Shown here piece by piece: positions 9,662 through 19,069 of a stretch of 64,000 bases of DNA. The position numbers and the translations under genes were made by a program. The stretch spans positions 2,374,001-2,438,000 of the forward strand of contig NZ_CP092487.1 in the NCBI RefSeq assembly GCF_022429565.1. The letters run 5' to 3'. Source of the DNA: Lutibacter sp. A64 (GTDB lineage Bacteria; Bacteroidota; Bacteroidia; Flavobacteriales; Flavobacteriaceae). Within the stretch, counting starts at the first letter, position 1; the number at the start of each line of letters is the position of its first letter. The notes below the pieces were generated by a model. That model searched no databases, was not told where the DNA came from, and was given only the letters and a program-made list of their open reading frames with translations.

Positions 9662-11302
9662 TTATTCGCTTTTATTTAATTCACTACCCCACCAATCTTT
9701 ATTAGGCTTCCAATCTGGTGAAAGCATTTTTTTACGTTGTTTTTCTTGTCTAGGTAATGTTACATTTTTTTGTTTTTCTAACCATTTTTCACGAGCTGCT
9801 TTATCCCATTCAGGATCTACCTCAGCATAATGCGTGTCCATAGTTTCTAACCAATCTAAAAGTTGCGTTTTCATTTGGTCTGCAATTTCTGGGTTACTTT
9901 CGGCAAGGTTATTACGCTCTCCTAGGTCAGTTTCTAAATTGTATAATTCAGCCTGAAGGTCTTCCCAATAATAGATAAGTTTCCATTTCCCTTTTCTAAT
10001 AATAGAACTTGGTTCTCCACCTTGATTTCCATAATGAGGATAATGCCAATACAATGGTCTCTCATCAATTTCTTCTCCTAATAAAAGAGGTTTTAAACTT
10101 ACTCCATCTTTATGAGCTTCTGGTTTTAACGGCAAGCCAGACAAGTCTAATAATGTTGGAAATAAATCTACTCCTGAAACAGGAACATTAATACTTGCTC
10201 CATCTTGCTTTATCCAAGGAATATCAATAAAATAAGGAATTCTGATACCTCCTTCCCATTGGTAACCTTTTCCTCCTCTTAAAGTAAGTTGGTTTGTAGA
10301 AAAGTTATCTCCAGAAGTTACACCGCCATTGTCTGAAGTAAAAACAATAATGGTATTTTTATCTAAACCTAAATCTTTTAAAGTTTTCATTACAGTTCCA
10401 ATAGCATCATCTACATGCTCAATTAAACCAGCATATACCGGATTGTCTTGATATTTTCTAGCAGGAAGCACACGTTCCATCTCAAACCCTTCCTCTTGAA
10501 TTCCCATTTTTTCTGCTTTATCTCTATACTTTGTCCATTTTTCTTTAGTAGTTTGTATTCCACTATGAACAGCATAAAAAGAAAGGTATGCAAGAAAATG
10601 ATTATCCTTATTCTCTTTTATAAACTTACTAGTTTCTTGAGCTAATTTCATTGATAAATTCAACCCTTTTTCTTCTGGTAAATTTGGTAAATATGGGTTT
10701 TTAAAAGGTGAAAAATATCCTCCACTTGGACCACCAGCGTTGTATCCTCCAATATTAACATCAAAACCATGGTCTGTGGGTAATGATCTTTGTTCTTTTC
10801 CTCCTAAATGCCATTTACCTGCAAAAAAAGTTGCATATCCTTGTTCTTTAAAAGCTTCTGGTAGTGTAATAGAACTAGAGTCTAAATGATGTTTATATTC
10901 TGGTGGTAATAATTTGGTATAACGTTTACGTTGTTTCCACGATTGCCCACTATTTCTTTTTCCTTCAAATTGAGTAATCCCATGTCTGGCTGGGTATTGA
11001 CCTGTCATTAAACTTGCTCTTGATGGACTACAAACCGTACAAGCTGCATACCCATCTGTAAAAATTGTTCCAGATTCTGCAATTTTATCGATGTTTGGTG
11101 TTTCGTAATACGAACTTCCCATTATACTCAAATCTGCATAGCCTAAATCATCTACCAAAATAAATAAGATATTAGGTTTTTCAGGTATTTTAGTTTCCGA
11201 TACATCAACAGCTTTAGAGTTAGAATTACAAGCCATTAAAGAACTTATTAGTAACAATAAAATTGTTTTTTGAAATATGAAATTAATATTAAGGTATTTC
11301 AT
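9662..11302 (-). CDS. S1-family (Cys-type) sulfatase lipoprotein B
   Basis: This 546-residue lipoprotein (SSLMACNSN, Cys near 25) carries LVDDLGYADLS with metal-binding Asp 51-52 and the formylglycine motif CSPSR with Cys near 91. GKWHLGG and FTSDNGG follow in the usual order. It has an insertion after the active-site helix (about residues 105-135, rich in Lys/Arg) and a GGPSGGYFSPFKNPY segment that set it apart from sulfatase A. A highly charged C-terminus extends past the usual end. These differences suggest another substrate position or linkage from its neighbour. The gene shares the minus-strand PUL operon. Confidence 0.92.
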   Translation of the reverse strand: MKYLNINFIFQKTILLLLISSLMACNSNSKAVDVSETKIPEKPNILFILVDDLGYADLSIMGSSYYETPNIDKIAESGTIFTDGYAACTVCSPSRASLMTGQYPARHGITQFEGKRNSGQSWKQRKRYTKLLPPEYKHHLDSSSITLPEAFKEQGYATFFAGKWHLGGKEQRSLPTDHGFDVNIGGYNAGGPSGGYFSPFKNPYLPNLPEEKGLNLSMKLAQETSKFIKENKDNHFLAYLSFYAVHSGIQTTKEKWTKYRDKAEKMGIQEEGFEMERVLPARKYQDNPVYAGLIEHVDDAIGTVMKTLKDLGLDKNTIIVFTSDNGGVTSGDNFSTNQLTLRGGKGYQWEGGIRIPYFIDIPWIKQDGASINVPVSGVDLFPTLLDLSGLPLKPEAHKDGVSLKPLLLGEEIDERPLYWHYPHYGNQGGEPSSIIRKGKWKLIYYWEDLQAELYNLETDLGERNNLAESNPEIADQMKTQLLDWLETMDTHYAEVDPEWDKAAREKWLEKQKNVTLPRQEKQRKKMLSPDWKPNKDWWGSELNKSE

Positions 11303-11404
11303 TTATTAAAAGTTTAAAATATTGTTTTCTATTTAGTAGACTATTTATCTACAGACTTTATTGCCATTACATAACAACTTACAAATGCATAAATATTTAT
11401 TAAC

Positions 11405-12811
11405 TTACTGAGCATAAAGCACTTCATCCCAATTATCTGTTCTAAAAGGTAATGCTGGTAATCCTTGTTTGTTGTACAATGTTCCGTTGGCATTATTAGC
11501 CCAAATATATCTTGCTGCAACCGGTTTTTTTACTTTAGAAGAACTTAAAATAATTGTATTTCCGTCTTGTTTTACTTGTGCTTTGTGAAACGTTTTATTT
11601 TCTCCAGCAATATAAAATGATGGTATTCCACCCATATTACCTCCTGCTGAATGTAATTTAGAACCTGGTGTTTCAAAATCAATAACTAAAGTTTCACCTT
11701 CAGTTTTATAAGATTTTAAAGAAGGCCCTGCATAGACAATATTACTTTTACCGTATGTTTTATTTAAAGCTATTAAACTTAATCTACGACTAACTTCTTT
11801 TTTTTGAGGTGGATGAATATCATAAATAGCACCAATATCTTGGGTACCTGCTACACCTGTATTTGGTAGTTTTAAAGCTTCTAATTGTGCTTCTACTATT
11901 TGTGGCACAGCAAATTTATCTGAATAATTATAAGGTGCTATTTGTACAAAATAAAAAGGGAAATTACCAATACCCCATTGTGCTCTCCAACTAGATATCA
12001 TATTTGGGAAAAGTATTTTATATTCTTTCCAATTTTTAGCATTAGATTCTCCTTGATACCAAATCGCACCTTTAATTCTGTAATTAATTAAGGGTGAAAT
12101 CATACCGTTATACAGATTGGAAAATTTATTTTGAGCAGCTTTTTCTAAAGTTGTTTTTTCAACACCTTCTTTAGGAGTCCAAGGTTCAACTCTAGTTCCT
12201 CCCCAAGCAGACTGGATTAAACCAACAGGGGTTTTTAATTTATCCGATAACTGTTTTCCATAAAAATAACCAACCGCCGAAAAATTTAAAACTGTTTCTG
12301 GCGTACACTCAACCCATTCACCTTCACAATCTTCCAACGGAGTAGTTGATTTTTTCTTTTGAACCAAGAACATACGTATATTAGAATTATTTGCATTTTG
12401 TGATTCTTCCCAAAAATTCACAATCGGTTTTTGATTGTTACGAAAACCTAATTGTCTTTCCATATTAGATTGCCCAGAACACAACCAAACTTCTCCAAAT
12501 AAAATATTATTTATAGTTAGCTTTGTTGAACCGCTTATTTTTAAACTACCCTTTTTTCCAGCTTTTGGTGTAGAGATTAACAATTGCCATTTCCCAGATT
12601 CATTAGTAGTTGTTTTTACTGATTTTGTCCAAGAAGGATTCACAATTACACTTTGTCCTGGCGTATCCCAACCCCAAATCTTCACATCTGTAGCTTGTTG
12701 TAAAAGCATATTATCCGATAAAATTGATGGTAATTTAGTTTGAGCAATTAACGCTTGAAAACCAATAAATAAAGTGAAAAAAAATACAATTTTAATTACT
12801 AGATGTTTCAT
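11405..12811 (-). CDS. Second SASA-type carbohydrate acetylesterase
   Basis: This 468-residue protein has a type I signal peptide ending near LIAQ. It shows the SASA plan: LPSILSDNMLLQQ, GEVWLCSGQSNM with nucleophile Ser near 115, GAIWYQGESNA, and a late DIHPPQKKEVSRRLSL carrying the catalytic His. It is shorter than the paralogue at 616-2,196 and differs in the middle domain, which argues against recent duplication. The likely role is O-deacetylation of the PUL glycan or its oligosaccharides so that sulfatases and glycosidases can act. It is in the minus-strand operon between two sulfatases. Confidence 0.88.
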   Translation of the reverse strand: MKHLVIKIVFFFTLFIGFQALIAQTKLPSILSDNMLLQQATDVKIWGWDTPGQSVIVNPSWTKSVKTTTNESGKWQLLISTPKAGKKGSLKISGSTKLTINNILFGEVWLCSGQSNMERQLGFRNNQKPIVNFWEESQNANNSNIRMFLVQKKKSTTPLEDCEGEWVECTPETVLNFSAVGYFYGKQLSDKLKTPVGLIQSAWGGTRVEPWTPKEGVEKTTLEKAAQNKFSNLYNGMISPLINYRIKGAIWYQGESNAKNWKEYKILFPNMISSWRAQWGIGNFPFYFVQIAPYNYSDKFAVPQIVEAQLEALKLPNTGVAGTQDIGAIYDIHPPQKKEVSRRLSLIALNKTYGKSNIVYAGPSLKSYKTEGETLVIDFETPGSKLHSAGGNMGGIPSFYIAGENKTFHKAQVKQDGNTIILSSSKVKKPVAARYIWANNANGTLYNKQGLPALPFRTDNWDEVLYAQ

Positions 12812-12960
12812 TTTTATAATACATTTTATTAATATAATTCTAATTTACTAAGGTAATTTATTCTATAGCTAAACGCTATAATTTTAACCTATATATGGAT
12901 TCACAGTAGCTTTTTTTATTAAAACATTATACGATATAATAATTTTTATGGTTCGTTTAA

Positions 12961-14469
12961 TTATAACTCTCTACTATACCCTTGTTTTTTATATAACTCC
13001 AAAAGCTCATCTAATTCTTTAACTACTTCGGGATATTGACTGTACACATTATTTTTCTCTTCTGGATCCTTTTCAATATTATATAAGGTTCCCGGTACTT
13101 CACCATTTTTTGCTTGCATAGATTTTGGTTTTGTAAACCCTCCAGATCCTAAATTTGGAGTGTATTTCCAAGCCCCTTTTCTAATCGAGAACATTCCACT
13201 GAATGAGTGATGAACAACTGCACCTCTTGTAGCTGGATTTTCAGTTGAAGTATAAGCCGACCACAAATTAAAACTGTCTTCAGCTCCTTCTTTAACCATT
13301 GGTTTATTTAAAATCCCTGATAAAGTTGCAAATAAATCCGTAGTACACATTGTTTGATTAGACTCAAAACCTGCAGGAATAACTCCATTCCATTTAGCTA
13401 TATATGGTACTCTGTGTCCACCTTCATAAATATCTGCTTTTTGACCTCTATAAATATAATTAGCACGGTGCGCATACTTTTTCTTATCTGCCGGTTTCCA
13501 ATGAGATCCATTATCTGAAGTTACAATTATTAATGTATTATCCATTTTACCCGCTTTTTCCAAAGCATCAACAACTGCACCAACAGCATCATCTACCATT
13601 GTAACAAAATCTCCATAACGTCCTGCTTCAGATTTCCCAACAGCATCACCTGTTGGCAACCAAGGAGTATGAGGTGCTGTTAAAGGAAAGTACAGAAAAA
13701 AAGGAGTATCAACTTCTTTTTGATCTGCAATAAACGAAACTGATTTTTTAGTAAAATTATCTAACACATTTTCAAACACAAAACTTGGCGCCTTTTCTCC
13801 AGCTCTCCAAAAAATACCACGTCCTTCTTTATTTTGATTTTTACCTTTTGTATATGCCGTAGGTAACTCTACAGCTTTTCCGTTTTCAACATACACGTAA
13901 GGAGGCATATCTAAAGAACCCGATATTACATATGAATAGTCGAATCCTAAATCGCTAGGACTTTTAATTTTTTTATTAAAATCTATATTACTAACTCCAT
14001 TTTTTTCAGTTATGGCTGCTTCACCATCTTTTGGCTGAAAACCTAAACCTAAATGCCATTTTCCAATACAAGCAGTTTTATAACCGTTGCTTTTAAGGTA
14101 AGAAGCAATAGTTGGCCTAGTTTCTTCTATTAAAGGTTCATCATAACCATTTAAAACCCCTTTTTTTAAACGGCTTCTCCAAGCATAACGTCCTGTTAAA
14201 ATTCCATACCTAGTTGGCGTACATACTGAAGAATTTGTATGAACATCTGTAAAATGAACACCTTCTTCAACTATTTTATCCATATGAGGTGTTTGAATTC
14301 CTGATTTTTGATTTAAAGCTGAAAGGTCTCCATAACCCATATCATCCGCTAAAATATAAACGATATTAGGAGTTGCACTTTTAGTTGTTATATTTTCTTT
14401 TTTATTATTTTTATTGACTTCACAAGAAGTGATTAAAACCAATATTAAAAGAAACTTTATTGTTTTCAT
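12961..14469 (-). CDS. S1-family (Cys-type) sulfatase lipoprotein C
   Basis: This 502-residue lipoprotein has a lipobox (VLITSCEVN, Cys near 16), metal-binding ILADDMGYGD (Asp 42-43) and a CTPTR formylglycine motif with Cys near 83. It continues with YGILTGRYAWRSRL, a pattern common to one Bacteroidota sulfatase subgroup, and then GKWHLGLG and VTSDNGS. A 40-residue insertion after GKWHLGLG separates it from sulfatases A and B and makes it resemble sulfatase E at 21,414. It lies 38 bp downstream of the FN3-containing hydrolase gene. The attacked sulfate position is unknown. Confidence 0.92.
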   Translation of the reverse strand: MKTIKFLLILVLITSCEVNKNNKKENITTKSATPNIVYILADDMGYGDLSALNQKSGIQTPHMDKIVEEGVHFTDVHTNSSVCTPTRYGILTGRYAWRSRLKKGVLNGYDEPLIEETRPTIASYLKSNGYKTACIGKWHLGLGFQPKDGEAAITEKNGVSNIDFNKKIKSPSDLGFDYSYVISGSLDMPPYVYVENGKAVELPTAYTKGKNQNKEGRGIFWRAGEKAPSFVFENVLDNFTKKSVSFIADQKEVDTPFFLYFPLTAPHTPWLPTGDAVGKSEAGRYGDFVTMVDDAVGAVVDALEKAGKMDNTLIIVTSDNGSHWKPADKKKYAHRANYIYRGQKADIYEGGHRVPYIAKWNGVIPAGFESNQTMCTTDLFATLSGILNKPMVKEGAEDSFNLWSAYTSTENPATRGAVVHHSFSGMFSIRKGAWKYTPNLGSGGFTKPKSMQAKNGEVPGTLYNIEKDPEEKNNVYSQYPEVVKELDELLELYKKQGYSREL

Positions 14470-14507
14470 TATTCGGTATTTTTTTATGTATTCAAGTGAA
14501 ATAAGAT

Positions 14508-17114
14508 CTAATCTGTTTGAATATTTTTATCTGGCAAATTGCTAAAAAGATCTTTACCATTGGTATTAATAAATGCTTTAATTGAGTATTTAGATTTTTT
14601 TACCAATTCAGAATTTGGAACAAATACCTCAAACGTTTTTGACTTAATTGACAATTTTTTACCTTGCACAATTTGCTCTTCAACAGTTAAATAAGATATA
14701 TTTTCTATTTTAAGACCGTAAGAATACTCACCGTCTAATAAAATATTTTTAAATGCTACTTTAAACAAATAACCATTGTCTTGTTTTTCAATATCGGTTA
14801 TATTTATTAAGTACTTTTCATCTGTTCCAAACAAAGTGGCTGTATTAGGATAAAAATTACTTTCTCCCGCAGATGTTTCAGCTTTAACAGTATAGAAATA
14901 AAGCTTATCTTTTTCAGCTGAAGTATCTTTATAAAAAACACCTTTTATGCCACTTGCTATTTTATGATATTTATGCAGTTCCACTCCTCTATAAATGTTA
15001 TACGTAGTTTCTGGAAGAATTGAATTTTGTTCAATCCATTTTACAGATACAGTTCCATCTTCAGCTCTAATTGCAGATACATTTCTTGGACTTAACGGCA
15101 CTTTTTCAGACAAAACAAGTGTTTCTCCTTTTGAAAACTCTCCAATACCAATACCATTATATGCTGCAACTGAAAACTTGTAAGGTACATTATACTCTAA
15201 ACCGTCTACTCTAAAACCAAATACATTATTGGCTTCTACTAAAGTTTCTTTGTTATTAGTTTGGTTTATATATTTAAGCTTATATCCAGAAGCATTTGGC
15301 ACACTTTTCCAAAAAATAGTGGCTGTATTATTTCTTCTCGATGTTTTAAATATTTCTGGTATAGTTGGAATACTATTTTTTATAACTATTTGATTAGAAA
15401 ATTCACTTGATCCTTGTTTATTTTCTGCATTCATTTTAAAATAATAAATAGCATCCTTTTTTAACTTGTCAATTTCTATTGAATTTACAGAAGGATCTTC
15501 AATCTTAATTTTCTGAATTAAGTTATTAGAATCTTCACCATAAAAAATAGTATAATTTTTTACATTTTCTATTTCTCCCCAAGTTAATTTAATACCTGAA
15601 GCCATTATTTCTCCTTTATAAATTGTTGGATTTGCAGGCTTAGTTACTAATTTAGAACTCCATTTGGCAACAGAAACACTAAATGGTGGAATATTAATTT
15701 TTCCATTATTAAAAACCGCTTTTTGTATTTCGGTATTTTTAACGTTAAGTGAGTCTGCAGTAATGTAATTTACCTCAATTTGTTTATTTAGTTGATTCCC
15801 ATCAATAATTATATCAAAATCTTTTGATTGCACTGTTCTGTTGGTAAACACTAAATAATCGTAGCCATTTATACCGCGATATGCTTGTGTATAAAACCCT
15901 GTTTCAACAGCATTTTTTAGACCAGGAGCTTCAAAACCATTTGTAACAGTTGAGTTAAATATAAAATTTGAATGATTAGTTACATCGTGATAAATTTCAT
16001 ACGCCTTACCTTCTAATGTTTTATTTACACCTGTTGAAATAAGGTCTGTTTGAAGTTTAGTACCATTTTTATAAGCCTCTTCAATTTGATTATTAATATT
16101 TATTTTAGGCCTATACTTACTACTTACCTCATGAGCACCAATATACCAAGAATTTGGGTGTTGTAACTGACGCATAACATATTCTATATTATAAATACTA
16201 GAATAAATACCATTTAATGGTGGATTCCATACGCCAAATTCAGTAATAACCATAGGTACATTATCCCAAGTATAATCTTCAATTTCTTGCATTGCCTCCA
16301 TAGAAGTTGCTTCTAAAAGCTTAGTATTTGCTCTTTTATAAGCGTTCTCTATTGTTTCTTTTTTACCAGTATGTGGAGCGTATGAATGTTTAGAAAACAC
16401 ATTCCAATAAGCACCTTGTTGCTTTTGGTAACTGTTAATTTCTTTCATAAAACCCCAAATACCATCCCAAGTATTATTTAAAGCTAAAAATGCTTCAGGA
16501 AATACTTCTTTAATAGCATCTGCATGTGGTTTCATTTTAGCTGCATAATCGTAGCCATTATTCCACCAATAACGTTCTCTATGAGGGACATAAAAATAAG
16601 GTTCGTTACAAAATTGCCAAATTGCGACTTCAATATTATTGTTTTTACAGAATCTTGCAAGCTCGCGTGTCATTTCTGGAGTTTCAGAAAACCCATTAAT
16701 AGTTACAATTAACTTTCCATTTATTTCACTCAACAAATCATACAAATCTATAATACGATGTGGTCCTTTAATTTCTGTAAATCTATAACCTTTTAAATAT
16801 GACTTAGAATGATCGAACATCATAGCATAATCAATATCGTATTGACCTGTGGCGCTACTAAATGCATCTCCCATAGTTCCAGAAAAATAGCGTAACCACC
16901 CTGGGTTTAACTCATGAACCGCTTTTCTAAAATCTGGATGTAAATAACTCCAACTTTTGTCTGCAATTCTAACATTAAAACCACTAGAACCAATTTTTAT
17001 AGCATGCCCTGTTTTTGTATCAATATTAATTACACCTTCTTTTTCTTGAGAATAAGACAGCTGAAAAAACAAGCAAATAATTACTAAAATATGTTTGTTT
17101 TTAAACACCCTCAT
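14508..17114 (-). CDS. Clan GH-A-like glycosidase with three fibronectin type III domains
   Basis: This 868-residue protein has a cleavable signal peptide (FFQLSYSQEKE) and no lipobox. Residues 30-390 form a probable TIM barrel with acid/base-type WQFCNEPYF (Glu near 170) and nucleophile-type MVITEFGVW (Glu near 290). About 390-490 is a beta domain. Three FN3-like modules follow at about 490-580, 580-670 and 670-770, each with the W...Y pattern (IKLTWGEIENVKNYTIFYG, ATIFWKSVPNASGYKL, VSVKWIEQN). The last 100 residues are another beta-rich segment without an obvious T9SS sorting tail. FN3 spacers suit an enzyme acting on large polymers. The start codon lies 1 bp after the stop of the upstream sulfatase gene, so translation is likely coupled. 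The GH family is unresolved. Confidence 0.75.
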   Translation of the reverse strand: MRVFKNKHILVIICLFFQLSYSQEKEGVINIDTKTGHAIKIGSSGFNVRIADKSWSYLHPDFRKAVHELNPGWLRYFSGTMGDAFSSATGQYDIDYAMMFDHSKSYLKGYRFTEIKGPHRIIDLYDLLSEINGKLIVTINGFSETPEMTRELARFCKNNNIEVAIWQFCNEPYFYVPHRERYWWNNGYDYAAKMKPHADAIKEVFPEAFLALNNTWDGIWGFMKEINSYQKQQGAYWNVFSKHSYAPHTGKKETIENAYKRANTKLLEATSMEAMQEIEDYTWDNVPMVITEFGVWNPPLNGIYSSIYNIEYVMRQLQHPNSWYIGAHEVSSKYRPKININNQIEEAYKNGTKLQTDLISTGVNKTLEGKAYEIYHDVTNHSNFIFNSTVTNGFEAPGLKNAVETGFYTQAYRGINGYDYLVFTNRTVQSKDFDIIIDGNQLNKQIEVNYITADSLNVKNTEIQKAVFNNGKINIPPFSVSVAKWSSKLVTKPANPTIYKGEIMASGIKLTWGEIENVKNYTIFYGEDSNNLIQKIKIEDPSVNSIEIDKLKKDAIYYFKMNAENKQGSSEFSNQIVIKNSIPTIPEIFKTSRRNNTATIFWKSVPNASGYKLKYINQTNNKETLVEANNVFGFRVDGLEYNVPYKFSVAAYNGIGIGEFSKGETLVLSEKVPLSPRNVSAIRAEDGTVSVKWIEQNSILPETTYNIYRGVELHKYHKIASGIKGVFYKDTSAEKDKLYFYTVKAETSAGESNFYPNTATLFGTDEKYLINITDIEKQDNGYLFKVAFKNILLDGEYSYGLKIENISYLTVEEQIVQGKKLSIKSKTFEVFVPNSELVKKSKYSIKAFINTNGKDLFSNLPDKNIQTD

Positions 17115-17115
17115 C

Positions 17116-18603
17116 TTAATCTACATTTAAAAAAGTTGTTTGACTAAATGTAAATACATCTGATGGTGTTCTTGCTTCTTTAATTATAGTTTCCATTTTT
17201 GAAACTATTTCAGGATTTTGAGCTGCTACATTATTTTTCTCACTTGGATCTTTAGATAAATCGTACAATTGAATTGGAGCATTAGGATTTTTAAGCACTT
17301 GATATTTTACAGCTTTCCAATCTCCCATTCTTACAGCCTGACGACCGCCTTTTTCATGAAACTCCCAATATAAATATTCATGTTCTTTTTGCGCTTCAGT
17401 ATTACCTAAGATTTCTGGTAAAAATGAAATTCCATCTATATTATTTGGTTTGTCTACACCTATAATATCAGAAAATGTTGGAAAAACATCCCAAAAAGCA
17501 GAAATATGGTTAGATGTACTATTCTCTTTAACTTTCCCTGGCCACTTAACAATCATTGGCACTCTAATTCCCCCTTCATATAAATCTCTTTTCGTTCCTT
17601 TAAAAACACCATTACTATTAAAATAATTTGGATCTGCACCACCTTCTTTATGTGGACCATTGTCTGATGTAAAAATAATAATTGTATTATCAGCTATTCC
17701 AAGTTCTTCAACTTTAGTCATTATTTCACCAACTTGTTGATCTAATAAATCAATCATAGCCGCAAAAGCAGCATGAGATTCATTTTGAGACTGGTATGCT
17801 CCATTTCTTAATTCTGCAGGAGTACTATTATCTGTAAACACTTTTTCTGGTAAAAATTTACCTCTGTACTTAGCCATAAGTTCTTCTGGGGCTGCTAATT
17901 CAGCATGTGGAATAATAGATGCTACATATGCAAAAAATGGTTTATCCTTATTATCTTCTATAAATTGGATGGTTTTTTCGTGAATTACACTTGGTGCATA
18001 AATTTTATTTGCAAAGTTTTCGTTACCTTCTAAAACAATAGAATCTCTATTTGACCATAAATGATCTGGATAATACTTATGCCCTAATCGTTGACAATTA
18101 TACCCGAAAAAAGTATCAAACCCTTGATTTACAGGATCTCCTTCTGAACCAGGAAAACCTAATCCCCATTTACCAAAAGCACCTGTTGTATAACCTGCTT
18201 TTTTCATAACTTCAGCTAAAGTATATGTATCATCCGGTATTGGATATTGTCCTTCTGGTTGAATTTCTTTATTACCTCTAACAACCGTATGACCAGTGTG
18301 CATACCAGTTAAAAGAGCAGAACGCGATGGTGCACAAACAGTACTTCCTGAATAATGCTGTGTAAACATCATTCCTTTAGAAGCTAGTTTATCTATATTT
18401 GGTGTAGAAAATTTTTCTTGGCCATAACAGCTTAAATCTCCATAACCAAGATCATCTGCAAGGATATAAATTATGTTTGGTTTACTTGTACTTCCTTCAA
18501 CATTGGAAGCTACAGAATCTTGTGTCTTATTGTTAGACGAATTACATGACATTAACACTATTGAAAACAATAGAATTAAAATGGAAGTTGAAATTTTAGT
18601 CAT
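17116..18603 (-). CDS. S1-family (Cys-type) sulfatase lipoprotein D
   Basis: This 495-residue lipoprotein (SIVLMSCNS, Cys near 20) has ILADDLGYGDLSCYG with metal-binding Asp near 50-51 and the CAPSR formylglycine motif with Cys near 90. It continues ALLTGMHTGHTVVRGN, GKWGLGFPG (Trp-Gly in place of the usual Trp-His) and FTSDNGP. The GKWGLG variant and the TGHTVVRGNKE segment mark a subgroup different from the other four sulfatases here. It is the first intact gene after an approximately 465-bp gap holding a gene relic, and is translationally tight with the FN3 hydrolase downstream. Confidence 0.92.
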   Translation of the reverse strand: MTKISTSILILLFSIVLMSCNSSNNKTQDSVASNVEGSTSKPNIIYILADDLGYGDLSCYGQEKFSTPNIDKLASKGMMFTQHYSGSTVCAPSRSALLTGMHTGHTVVRGNKEIQPEGQYPIPDDTYTLAEVMKKAGYTTGAFGKWGLGFPGSEGDPVNQGFDTFFGYNCQRLGHKYYPDHLWSNRDSIVLEGNENFANKIYAPSVIHEKTIQFIEDNKDKPFFAYVASIIPHAELAAPEELMAKYRGKFLPEKVFTDNSTPAELRNGAYQSQNESHAAFAAMIDLLDQQVGEIMTKVEELGIADNTIIIFTSDNGPHKEGGADPNYFNSNGVFKGTKRDLYEGGIRVPMIVKWPGKVKENSTSNHISAFWDVFPTFSDIIGVDKPNNIDGISFLPEILGNTEAQKEHEYLYWEFHEKGGRQAVRMGDWKAVKYQVLKNPNAPIQLYDLSKDPSEKNNVAAQNPEIVSKMETIIKEARTPSDVFTFSQTTFLNVD

Positions 18604-18686
18604 TTTAAATTATGTAAATTGTGGAATTAAATTTTAAATCCGTTAATTATTTATTTGTTTTTACACACCTACTTTAGAAATACTTT

Positions 18687-18694
18687 CAAAGGTA
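18687..18694 (-). promoter_or_regulatory. Possible internal Bacteroidota promoter (-7 element)
   Basis: Read on the minus strand this is TACCTTTG, a match to the Bacteroidota TAnnTTTG -7 consensus, 83 bp upstream of the sulfatase D start. I see no good TTTG -33 box at the usual spacing. The rest of 18,604-18,835 holds no recognisable gene. It may allow extra transcription of the distal half of the PUL arm, but a chance match in AT-rich DNA is possible. Confidence 0.3.
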
Positions 18695-18835
18695 TTAACT
18701 TCCTTTGTTTTGTAATTCTCATTTGAGACCCACAAATGTTGCACATTTACATAATAGCTTTAAAAGACTCTAATTATCCAATGTAATTAGCGCCTTAAAG
18801 ACAAAAAAACTACGTTAAAATCAAAAAAAAGATGA

Positions 18836-19060
18836 CTATAAATTAACAATTGTACACTCCATATTACTAGTAGATTTTACCAGTTTACCATACCATAATC
18901 CATCCGACATTTTAGTAAATTCAAAATTATCTGATGATGGAACTTTTGTTTTGGACCAACCAGTTTTAATAGGACTTAATAAAATATACGTTCATTTTGT
19001 TATTCCAATTAAATAATCATTAACTAAAAAGTAAACGTATTTTAGCTCAGTAAACCTAAC
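18836..19060 (-). pseudogene. Decayed C-terminal tail of an unidentified gene
   Basis: On the minus strand a coding-like frame reads FTELKYVYFLVNDYLIGITK, meets an in-frame TGA, then continues TYILLSPIKTGWSKTKVPSS, FEFTKMSDGLWYGKLVKST and ends MECTIVNL at a TAG (18836-18838). Balanced, protein-like composition on both sides of a single internal stop suggests a recently decayed gene end. I cannot name the family. It lies directly downstream of the GH95 gene, within the operon, and marks a lost PUL enzyme. Confidence 0.5.
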
Positions 19061-19069
19061 TATCGATAA

